Part shown: positions 55,836-63,268 of the stretch, in pieces | Layout of the letters: each line of letters opens with the position of its first letter | Position numbering within the stretch: the stretch's first letter is position 1 | Assembly (NCBI RefSeq): GCF_000934755.1 | Contig: NZ_KN882175.1 | Coordinates: forward strand, 455,736 to 519,735 | DNA: 64,000 nucleotides | Direction of reading: 5' to 3' | Origin: Desulfonatronovibrio magnus | GTDB taxonomy: Bacteria; Desulfobacterota; Desulfovibrionia; Desulfovibrionales; Desulfonatronovibrionaceae | Position numbers and translations under genes: made by a program | Notes under the pieces: model-generated | Databases searched by the model: none | Told to the model about the DNA's origin: nothing | What the model saw: the letters and a program-made list of their open reading frames with translations, nothing else

Positions 55836-56617
55836 AATTTTTTTATGCCTCTATCAATCTCTCTCGCCAGCCTTGTGTATTCCTGAGCGCCTCTCGATTT
55901 GGGGGCATAGTCATGAATAACCCTCCCCCTGGCACTGGATTCCCTGAACTTGGTATCTGTATTGATTACTGTTTCAAAAAGCCTTGGCCCCATTTTTTTG
56001 CGCAGAATATTGAGTATCCTGCGACATGCTCCTGCTCTGCGGTCAAACATTGTTGGCAGCACTCTATACTTTATCGGACTTTTCAGAGCTTTGTTTAACA
56101 ATCGCATAGTGTCAAAAATCAATTTAAAACCGTGTAGAGCCAGAAAGTCAGTCTGAGTTGGTATTATTACCTCATCAGCAGCTACGAGGGCGTTGACCAG
56201 AATTACTCCCATTTGCGGAGGGCAGTCAATAATGATAACTTCATAGCCTCTTCTGGTCTGCGCCAGCCATTTTTTCAGGATCAGCCCTTTTCCTGGAACA
56301 TCTTTCAGATCTGCATCCAGCTCTGAAAGCTGAATACTGCTTGGTGTGAAGTCGAATCTGGGTTCAGAGTGAGTAGGATATATGGGACTGTTTTGCTGAT
56401 CTGGAAAATTGGGATAACTCTTAAAGATATCTAATGCAGTCCGCTGTGTTTTTTCAGGAAAAAAGGCCATATGAATTGACGCACATGCATGCGGATCCAG
56501 GTCCATGACCAGAATTTTCCTGCCCATTCGAGCAAAAGATCCACCAAGGCTCAATGCCGTGGTGGTTTTACCCACACCGCCCTTTTGATTGGCTACAGCT
56601 ATTACATAAGCGGACAA
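55832..56617 (-). CDS. ParA-family ATPase of the chemosensory cluster
   Basis: This 261-residue deviant Walker-A ATPase has KGGVGKTTTALSLG near residue 12, Walker A' DLDPHA, and VIIIDCPPQMG. ParA/ParC-type ATPases in chemotaxis clusters position chemosensory arrays, which fits the cheW overlap here. Translation begins at TTG 56617, supported by a strong gggagg site 5 bases upstream. It is not next to a parB, so chromosome partitioning is unlikely. Confidence 0.92.
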   Translation of the reverse strand: MSAYVIAVANQKGGVGKTTTALSLGGSFARMGRKILVMDLDPHACASIHMAFFPEKTQRTALDIFKSYPNFPDQQNSPIYPTHSEPRFDFTPSSIQLSELDADLKDVPGKGLILKKWLAQTRRGYEVIIIDCPPQMGVILVNALVAADEVIIPTQTDFLALHGFKLIFDTMRLLNKALKSPIKYRVLPTMFDRRAGACRRILNILRKKMGPRLFETVINTDTKFRESSARGRVIHDYAPKSRGAQEYTRLAREIDRGIKKL

Positions 56618-56706
56618 ATCCGCCTCCCTTTGGGAATAATGAGTTCGAGTATCTGCTTAGCGCATTTTTAACCTTAAACCTCCAGCCCTCAGAACACCCT
56701 TCTCTG

Positions 56707-57102
56707 TTACCGATAGTTTAAAATCATTTTTCTAAGGGCCTGCCAGTCATCCTCGTATAGATCTACAAAACGCAGCCCGACTTCATAGCTGGTAAGAGGA
56801 ATTCTTTCCTTTACCCAGGCCACTTCTGCCACAGCCTGCAGATATTGCCCGAGATCACTTTCAAAAACCTTAAAAAAGCCAGGATGATACTTGTTAAAGC
56901 TGGCTATGAAAACCCTGACCTGGACCTGCTGATTTTCCTGAAAACGCCGATTGCATATAACTCTCAATCCGCCAACACTGATATCAGCAGATTCAACTTC
57001 AGTCTTTTTCTGCCCTTTCAGAGGAAAAATAAAGTCCTGGACCTCCACCCTGAATTTCTTAGGTATTCTGGCATATTCCCGTCTGTCATTATCCTTGTTA
57101 AT
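56707..57102 (-). CDS. PilZ-domain (c-di-GMP-binding) protein, probable ATT start
   Basis: The longest ordinary frame starts at GTG 57048 (113 residues) and lacks the first PilZ motif. The same frame is open upstream and reads RREYARIPKKFRV, giving the RxxxR motif (Arg8, Arg12), before meeting the cheR stop. The only plausible start there is ATT at 57102-57100, exactly 7 bases after aaggaggg inside the cheR end. From it the protein is 131 residues with DxSxxG at Asp40-Ser42-Gly45. This would bind c-di-GMP and link the cluster with the HD-GYP enzymes. Confidence 0.82.
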   Translation of the reverse strand: MNKDNDRREYARIPKKFRVEVQDFIFPLKGQKKTEVESADISVGGLRVICNRRFQENQQVQVRVFIASFNKYHPGFFKVFESDLGQYLQAVAEVAWVKERIPLTSYEVGLRFVDLYEDDWQALRKMILNYR

Positions 57103-57105
57103 AAC

Positions 57106-57987
57106 CTAACCCTCCTTCAGATAAACAAGAGCTCCTGGATGATGAATCGGTCTGAAAGCTCTGGAAATATTGTGCAGTGATTCAGAATGCCCGATAAATA
57201 GATAGCCTCCCGGAAGCAAATTATCGTAAAAAGAATTTATAACATTTTTCTTCATTTCATCATCAAAATAAATGACTACATTCCGACAGAAAACAATATC
57301 TGATCTGGGTACTTTCTTGAGCTGGAAGCGATCACTCAGGTTAATCTGACCAAAATCCACCAGCTGCTTGACACTGTCCTGCACAACAAATCTGCCCGGC
57401 TTTTCTTCATTGAAATATTTCCTGACAATCTCAGGCGGTGTTGTCCGCAGGGCATATTGGGAGTAAATCCCTCTTCTTGCTGCAGCAAGCACTGATTGTG
57501 AAAGATCATTGGCGGTAATGCGAATCCGCCACAAAGGAAGCTCCGATCCCAGAAGCTCATGCAAAACTATGGACATGGTATAGGGCTCCTCTCCGGTGGA
57601 GCAGCCAGCGGACCAGATATGCATGTACTTCTGGGCCTTGCTTCTTTTGGTCTGTATCAGCTCCTTGAGAATTATATCCTGAAAGACCTTGATCTGTGGA
57701 GGATTGCGAAAAAAGCTGGTTTCATTAGTGGTAATCACCTCAAAAAGTTTATTGAGTTCAATCTTGCGGTTAACATCATAACGAAGAAAGTAGAAATATT
57801 CCCCGAAACTCTTGAGATTGTGCTCTTTAAGCCTGTTGGCAAGTCTGTTTTCCAGAAGATACTTGCGATTATCACCAATATAAATTCCACTTTGTTTGTA
57901 AATAAAATCACGCAGCTGCAAAAACTCATCATCCTGAATCTTGAAATCTTTTTTCAGAGTTATGCTTTTGGAAAATGAAGCACTCAT
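57106..57987 (-). CDS. cheR: Chemoreceptor methyltransferase CheR
   Basis: This 293-residue SAM-dependent enzyme methylates receptor glutamates. The N-terminal helical domain is followed by ITTNETSFFRNP, the SAM motif IWSAGCSTGEEPYTM, NDLSQSVLAAARRGIY and FCRNVVIYFD. The last codons carry the ribosome-binding site of the following PilZ gene. It is 8 bases downstream of the HEAT gene. Confidence 0.95.
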   Translation of the reverse strand: MSASFSKSITLKKDFKIQDDEFLQLRDFIYKQSGIYIGDNRKYLLENRLANRLKEHNLKSFGEYFYFLRYDVNRKIELNKLFEVITTNETSFFRNPPQIKVFQDIILKELIQTKRSKAQKYMHIWSAGCSTGEEPYTMSIVLHELLGSELPLWRIRITANDLSQSVLAAARRGIYSQYALRTTPPEIVRKYFNEEKPGRFVVQDSVKQLVDFGQINLSDRFQLKKVPRSDIVFCRNVVIYFDDEMKKNVINSFYDNLLPGGYLFIGHSESLHNISRAFRPIHHPGALVYLKEG

Positions 57988-57995
57988 CTATTATT

Positions 57996-59924
57996 TTACT
58001 CCATACCCTGTTCCTGCAAAATATCAAGTGCGCGCTCTGCAGCATCCTGAATCTCGGTATCAGGATCGTCAAGAATATCTAACAGCGCCCTGAAACATAC
58101 CTGTCCGCCTATGGTGCCCAAGGCTTCGATTATTTTAATTTTCTGCAACTTGGAACTGTTGTCCCATAGAGATATAATCTCTGAAGTGACCCTGCTGGAT
58201 TTTTTGTCGCCAAGGGCTTCAATAGCCCTGATCCTGACCCATTCATCTTGATCCTCGAGAGACTCGAGAAGGTAGGCCACTGTTTCCTCGTGTGGACATT
58301 TGCCCAGCAATTCCACAAGAGCAAGGCGAACTTCCCTGTTTTCATCATTTATGACCTTAATGGCTGCGGGAATGATTTCCTTATCATCCGGGCACACCGT
58401 AGCCATGGCATCCAAAGCCATTTTTCGGACATCCGGGGAATCATCTGTCAAAGCCTTTTTCAAAATATCAAGGTTTTTCCCTGCGCCGAGTCTGCCTACA
58501 GCATAAACCGCCATCAGCCTTTTCATGGGGTCAGCGCTGGTTATCATGGGACGAAACTGTGCAGCCACAGCCTCTCCGCCGATGGTCAGCACTGAATCCA
58601 GCGCCGTCTCCTTGACATCATTCCAGGGATGATCCAGGAAAGACATAAGTTCGCTGATGCATTCATCATCTTTAAGCTTATAACCGATAAATTTCAGGCT
58701 GTTTTTCAATACGTCGCCGTCTTCATGAGTGCGCAGGATATGCAGAAAAAAATCTCTGGCCTCTGAACCGCCGGTATTGTAAATTTCCCGAGTAATGGCT
58801 CTTTGCAGATCACGGCTTTGCACCTCAAAAGCATGGGTAAGTCTGTTAATGGCATCCTTTCCTCCTATCCTGCCCAGAGCCCGCACCGCTACAAATGCCT
58901 TGGATTCATCTTCCGCTGTCAACCCATCGGCCAGGGCCTGGGAGTAACCAATGGAAACCAGCGCATTTTCTGCTCTTTCCAACCTCTCAGAATCCCTGTC
59001 TGAATCAAGTTCTGCCGCAATAGTAATAATTTTGGCTGAAGCCTTTTCACCCCCCACATAACCAAGGCCGGCCATGGCTACATCCTGAGTTTCAGGATCA
59101 TTATCCTCAAGAGCAACCAAAAGATAGTCATTGAGTTTATCTCTTTCTTTTTCACTTAAAAAAGCCAGTGCCTTACCGCCAAGAACCTTTATGATGGACT
59201 TGACAATCTTGTTGCGTAAAGCTGTCGGTGAGGTTTCGGTTTTTTTCAGGAGCATGGGTACGGCTTTAACATTGCCCAGTTCTCCCAGAGCATCCACAAT
59301 CATGGAAGTAACCAGTTCTGAACTGTCAGCAAGAGCTTTGATCAGAGCCTGAATTGAAGATTCATCTCTGAGTTTGGCGAGCGCTTCCACCACAGCGTAT
59401 TGAACCCACTCTTCATCCTTAAAGGCCTTGTTCAGGCATGAGGATGCTTCAGACCTGCCCAACTCTCCCAGACTGACTGCAGCCTGGTACCTGACATTGA
59501 CGTTTTTATCTTGCAGCAAAGCGTTGCATAAAGGACTGACAGCAAGGTATGATCCTGACGATCCAAGAATATCCGAGGCGAAAATACGCATATCCTCATC
59601 TTCATCATTAAGCAGCTCAATTAGTGAGTCCAGATCCTGGTGACCAATATGGCGAAGAATATCCATTGCCAGATTTCGAACCTGGGGCAAATCACTTCTA
59701 AGCAGCGGGATCAATGCCTGCACGCATTCTTCTCTGCCAATCTTGCGCAAAGCCATGTCGGCAGCTTCCTGGACCCCGAGACTCTCACTTTTCAAAAGCT
59801 CGACAAGTTGCGGAGCAGCATCGATCAAGCCTTTATCCCGAGCCGCAAAAGCTCCTTCTCTTTGTTTTTCCGGATCACCACTTTTTAGAAATACCATGAT
59901 CTCAGAAATGCTCATCTCGTCCAT
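57996..59924 (-). CDS. HEAT-repeat protein of the chemosensory cluster
   Basis: This 642-residue protein consists almost wholly of about 18-20 HEAT repeats of about 31 residues (for example VQALIPLLRSDLPQVRNLAMDILRHIG and AVAAQFRPMITSADPMKRLMAVYAVGRLG). No enzyme motif, signal peptide or membrane helix is seen. HEAT proteins are binding scaffolds; the place between cheB and cheR suggests one for the chemosensory complex. The acidic start MDEMSISEIMVFLKSGDPEK is typical of cluster homologues. Confidence 0.9.
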   Translation of the reverse strand: MDEMSISEIMVFLKSGDPEKQREGAFAARDKGLIDAAPQLVELLKSESLGVQEAADMALRKIGREECVQALIPLLRSDLPQVRNLAMDILRHIGHQDLDSLIELLNDEDEDMRIFASDILGSSGSYLAVSPLCNALLQDKNVNVRYQAAVSLGELGRSEASSCLNKAFKDEEWVQYAVVEALAKLRDESSIQALIKALADSSELVTSMIVDALGELGNVKAVPMLLKKTETSPTALRNKIVKSIIKVLGGKALAFLSEKERDKLNDYLLVALEDNDPETQDVAMAGLGYVGGEKASAKIITIAAELDSDRDSERLERAENALVSIGYSQALADGLTAEDESKAFVAVRALGRIGGKDAINRLTHAFEVQSRDLQRAITREIYNTGGSEARDFFLHILRTHEDGDVLKNSLKFIGYKLKDDECISELMSFLDHPWNDVKETALDSVLTIGGEAVAAQFRPMITSADPMKRLMAVYAVGRLGAGKNLDILKKALTDDSPDVRKMALDAMATVCPDDKEIIPAAIKVINDENREVRLALVELLGKCPHEETVAYLLESLEDQDEWVRIRAIEALGDKKSSRVTSEIISLWDNSSKLQKIKIIEALGTIGGQVCFRALLDILDDPDTEIQDAAERALDILQEQGME

Positions 59925-59961
59925 ACTATCTCACCTTGATTTGATATATCGCAGGTATTTT

Positions 59962-60157
59962 CAACATTCAGCCATCCCCCAGCCTCCAGCATTCAGCCTC
60001 AAACCTTCCGTCTTCATCCATAAGCCTTCCGTCTTCAACCTTCAGTCTTCAAACTTCCGTCTTCACCCTTCCGTCTTCCGTCTTCCGTCTTCAACCTTCA
60101 ACCTTCAGCCTTCCGTCTTAAGCCTTCAGCCTTCAACCTTCAACCTTCAGCCTTCCT
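59962..60157. repeat. About 26-unit 7-bp tandem array between cheB and the HEAT gene
   Basis: On the minus (coding) strand the units read TGAAGGT, TGAAGGC, TGAAGAC and GGAAGAC in unbroken 7-base register from the cheB stop for about 195 bases, degrading towards the HEAT gene. On that strand it is purine-rich with an AAGG in most units. It fills nearly the whole gap. Confidence 0.85.
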
Positions 60158-60159
60158 AT

Positions 60160-61239
60160 TCACCTGTCTGTTTCAACATAAAGACTCGAATTTATGGCAT
60201 TTGCCATTGCCTCAAGTTCAACAACCTGATCTGCCAGACCATCATCCACAACTGCCTTGGGCATGCCGTATACAACGCATGTATCTTCGCTCTGGGCCAG
60301 AACCAGCCCTCCCTTGAGCTTGAGGTCTCTTGCGCCCAGCAGTCCATCATTGCCCATACCTGTGAGTATGACACCCACCGCGCGCTTTCCTACACCCTGG
60401 GCAGCAGAAGTGAAAAGAACATTGGCTGATGGCTTGTAAAGGGCATCCACCGGTTCAAGACCAACACCCACTTCAATGCGGTAAACTTTCTGGATGATCT
60501 TTAAATGCTGACCACCCGGGGCTATATATACCCATCCCGGCTTTAGAACATCTCCTGATTCCGCCTCTTTGACATTAAGTCCGGTTGAATCATTGAGACG
60601 TCTGGCAAAAGGGCCTGTAAAAGCAGCAGGCATGTGCTGGGCAATAAGAATAGAAGCCGGAAAACTGGCTGGTAATTCAGCAAGGATTTTTTGCACAGCA
60701 GGCGGTCCACCTGTGGATACACCAATAACAACTACATCACGGACAACTTTTCCTGAAACAGAGTCCGGTATTTCCCTGACTACTCTGGGCACTCTTTTGG
60801 GGCGCTGTATAGCCGCAAGTCTGACAGTTCTGGCTTTTTTCCGGGCCACGGCCTTAACCTTGGCCTGCAAATCATTTTCAATTTTGACAATATCCAGACT
60901 GACCTTGGAAAGTTGCTTGGAAATAAAGTCCACAGCCCCGTATTCCATGGCTTTAAGAGTCGCTTCAGCACCATCCGTGGTCAATGAGCTGACCATGATC
61001 ACCGGCCTTGGCATCTCCATCATGATATGCTTAAGGGCAGTCAGCCCGTCCATGACAGGCATCTCAATGTCCATGGTCACAACATCAGGATCAAGCTTGC
61101 GCACCAGTTCAAGCCCTTCCTGACCATTGCGGGCCATACCCACTACATCAATTTCAGGATCTTTTTTAAGCATAGTGCTGATGGCTTTGCGCATAAACGC
61201 TGAATCATCAACAACTACGACTTTAATGACTTTATTCAT
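60160..61239 (-). CDS. cheB: Chemotaxis protein-glutamate methylesterase CheB
   Basis: This 359-residue protein has a receiver (Asp57 in VTMDIEMPVMDG) joined by a basic linker (about 125-165) to the methylesterase domain with catalytic Ser175 (GVSTGGPP), His202 (AQHMPAAFT) and Asp298 (TGMGNDG). It should demethylate receptors when phosphorylated by CheA. No good ribosome site is seen before ATG 61239. The stop codon directly abuts the heptamer array. Confidence 0.95.
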   Translation of the reverse strand: MNKVIKVVVVDDSAFMRKAISTMLKKDPEIDVVGMARNGQEGLELVRKLDPDVVTMDIEMPVMDGLTALKHIMMEMPRPVIMVSSLTTDGAEATLKAMEYGAVDFISKQLSKVSLDIVKIENDLQAKVKAVARKKARTVRLAAIQRPKRVPRVVREIPDSVSGKVVRDVVVIGVSTGGPPAVQKILAELPASFPASILIAQHMPAAFTGPFARRLNDSTGLNVKEAESGDVLKPGWVYIAPGGQHLKIIQKVYRIEVGVGLEPVDALYKPSANVLFTSAAQGVGKRAVGVILTGMGNDGLLGARDLKLKGGLVLAQSEDTCVVYGMPKAVVDDGLADQVVELEAMANAINSSLYVETDR

Positions 61240-61254
61240 ATTATTTTGACTTTA

Positions 61255-61330
61255 AATGGATCCTGCATCCTGCAGCCTATTTAAATACAGGCGACTGGAA
61301 GCCGCCTCCACTTTGAAGAACAGTTCCATA
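61255..61330. repeat. Degenerate palindromic repeat
   Basis: The stretch contains tggatcctgcatcctgcagcc and ggcgactggaagccgcc, similar to 49640-49710. Probably a decayed REP-type unit; no other feature is seen between cheB and the HD-GYP gene. Confidence 0.35.
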
Positions 61331-61416
61331 TTTGGAAATAGAGACATCCCCCGCGAGGTACACTAATTATCTGTAACTTACCTGTAAGCTCCTACCAGCT
61401 AAAAGCCAGGAACCGC

Positions 61417-62922
61417 TCATCTTTGACTCGTTCTTAGCGGCATTGTCTGCATATCCTTCTGAATATTCTCAAAACCATCGCGGTTAAGTAAATCCACCCA
61501 GCTGTCAACCAAATCACTTTCCCATTGGCTTCCTTTTCCACTTAACAGGATATCTCTGGCTTTTTCCCATGGCAGGGCCTTGCGGTATGCACGGTCCGAA
61601 GTCATGGCCTCAAAGGCATCCACTACACTGATTATCTTGGCCAAGCCTGGAATCTGACCATTGGAGATGCCTTCAGGATAACCCTTGCCGTCCACGCGTT
61701 CATGATGATGAAACACCACCGGCAAAGTCTCTTTCAGAGACCAGACTTGAGAAAGTATGTCCCTTGCAATGACAGGATGGGACTTCATTACCTCAAATTC
61801 TTCGTCACTGAGTTTGTCCGGCTTGTTAAGGATATGATCAGGAATGCCGATTTTGCCAATATCATGCAACACACCTGCAGTATAAAGGGCATCAAGTTCT
61901 TTGGAGTCAAGTTTGAGATAACTGCCAAGTTTGACAGCATAGACTGCAACCCTCTCAGAATGGCCCTTGGTATAATAATCCTTGGCTTCAACCGCCTTGG
62001 CATAAGAACGGATTATATCAATGTTCTGATCTCGCATGCGGGTGTACATCTTGGCATTTTGAATGGCAGTTGCCACATGAGCAGCAAAAACACTAAGCAA
62101 CTGCAGGTCATCATTGGAAAAGAGGCTGCTGTCTTTTCTCAGGAGGACCACGGCACCAACCCGGTTCTGCTGAGAAAAAAGAGGAACCACCATCAGGGAG
62201 TAAGGAAATTCCTGGTCTGCGAACATGGGTAGCTGACGGGCAGTATACTTATCAAGCAAGTATGACTTGGATTCATTCAATGATTCCTGAGCCAGCCTCT
62301 GAACCCTGGCAAAAAATTCAGGATCTTCACGAAAAAGCCTGCCTCTGATCACTGATTTGGTCAAATTGCTTTTACCATCAGCTCTGGTGAACAGAACAGC
62401 ACTGTCCGGAGAAAAATTACGCTGAACCTGCAAAACAAACTCATAACATATGGATTTGAGATCAAGCTGGGCATTAAGAGCATTGCTCAGATTGAGCATA
62501 CGCACTATGTTGCTTAACCTGTTGCGCTCCAGCTTGGCGGTTCTGTCCCTGATCACCTTGCTGACCTTGACCAGAAGGTGATTTATATTAAATGGTTTGG
62601 GCAGATAGTCTGCTGCCCCCTTTTTCATGCACTCTACAGCAGTTTCAATGGTGGCGAAACCGGTCATGATCAAAAAATCAATATCAAGCTGCTTTTCCTT
62701 GATTTTCTCCAGCAGCTCCAAGCCATTCATCACCGGCATCCGAAGGTCTGAGATGATAACATCAACATCTTTATTGGCTGAAACAACCTCTAAGGCCTGC
62801 TGCCCGTCTCCAGCCTGCAATACATTATAACCTTCATCCTTCAGTGCGTCTCTGCAGATTTCCCGCAGGCTTTCCTCATCGTCCACCACGAGAATTTTTA
62901 CTGTTTCATTGCTGATATCCAT
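61417..62922 (-). CDS. Response regulator with GAF-like and HD-GYP domains
   Basis: This 501-residue protein has a receiver (Asp59 in VIISDLRMPVMNG, Lys in LPKPF), a central GAF-like segment (about 145-290, SLMVVPLFSQQNRVGAVVLLRK) and a C-terminal HD-GYP domain with His353-Asp354 (LHDIGKIGIPD) and GYP at 414-416 (DGKGYPEG). It should degrade c-di-GMP. It is 177 bases upstream of cheB on the same strand and so may be the first gene of the cluster; the PilZ gene in the same cluster is a plausible c-di-GMP effector. Confidence 0.93.
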   Translation of the reverse strand: MDISNETVKILVVDDEESLREICRDALKDEGYNVLQAGDGQQALEVVSANKDVDVIISDLRMPVMNGLELLEKIKEKQLDIDFLIMTGFATIETAVECMKKGAADYLPKPFNINHLLVKVSKVIRDRTAKLERNRLSNIVRMLNLSNALNAQLDLKSICYEFVLQVQRNFSPDSAVLFTRADGKSNLTKSVIRGRLFREDPEFFARVQRLAQESLNESKSYLLDKYTARQLPMFADQEFPYSLMVVPLFSQQNRVGAVVLLRKDSSLFSNDDLQLLSVFAAHVATAIQNAKMYTRMRDQNIDIIRSYAKAVEAKDYYTKGHSERVAVYAVKLGSYLKLDSKELDALYTAGVLHDIGKIGIPDHILNKPDKLSDEEFEVMKSHPVIARDILSQVWSLKETLPVVFHHHERVDGKGYPEGISNGQIPGLAKIISVVDAFEAMTSDRAYRKALPWEKARDILLSGKGSQWESDLVDSWVDLLNRDGFENIQKDMQTMPLRTSQR

Positions 62923-62973
62923 TTTGCTACATAAACCTTCCTGTTGATTTTCAATTCATCGTAAGATATATTA

Positions 62974-63157
62974 GTATCTATTGCGCTTCTATGGAAAGCG
63001 ATGGAAAGCGGGGACAGGCACTCCGGGACCCACTTGAGCATCATTTTGTGTTTAAAACAATTTTTGGGACAAGTGGGTTCCGGAAGAGCCAGCCCCCCTC
63101 CGGGCTTTATGCCTCCGGGCAGGAAGCCATGCCACAAGCAAAGCGCTAATCAGATAC
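62974..63157. repeat. Family-A palindromic repeat, copy A6 (with extra segment, different termini)
   Basis: The core is ggggacaggcactccgg to gagccagcccccc, with arms ccgggacccacttg and caagtgggttccgg and the 30-base cctccgggc segment. The outer ends differ from A2/A3: gtatctattgcgctt on the left and aagcgctaatcagatac on the right, again inverted to each other. It lies 22 bases before tRNA-Pro. Confidence 0.75.
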
Positions 63158-63179
63158 GATATATTTATTTTTATCAAGT

Positions 63180-63256
63180 CGGGATGTGGCTCAGTTTGGT
63201 AGAGCGCAGCGTTCGGGACGCTGAGGCCCGGGGTTCGAATCCCCGCATCCCGACCA
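63180..63256 (+). tRNA. tRNA-Pro (anticodon CGG), CCA encoded
   Basis: The cloverleaf is complete: acceptor CGGGATG/CATCCCG, D-arm GCTC..GAGC, anticodon stem CAGCG/CGCTG with loop TTCGGGA (anticodon CGG), T-arm CGGGG TTCGAAT CCCCG, discriminator A and encoded CCA at 63254-63256. It reads CCG codons. The gene converges on ugd. Confidence 0.97.
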
Positions 63257-63268
63257 ATGCTTCCGGTA

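Noticed and set aside
55832-56617. Chromosome-partition parA
   Set aside because: No parB or origin features are adjacent, and the gene overlaps cheW in a chemosensory cluster; an array-positioning ParA is the better reading.
59962-60157. CRISPR array
   Set aside because: The period is only 7 bases with no spacers, and no cas genes are present.
59743-60429. Plus-strand ORF of 228 codons through the heptamer array
   Set aside because: A 7-bp repeat without stops gives open frames by chance; the translated part is a monotonous Pro/Ser/Phe repeat and both ends lie antisense to real genes.
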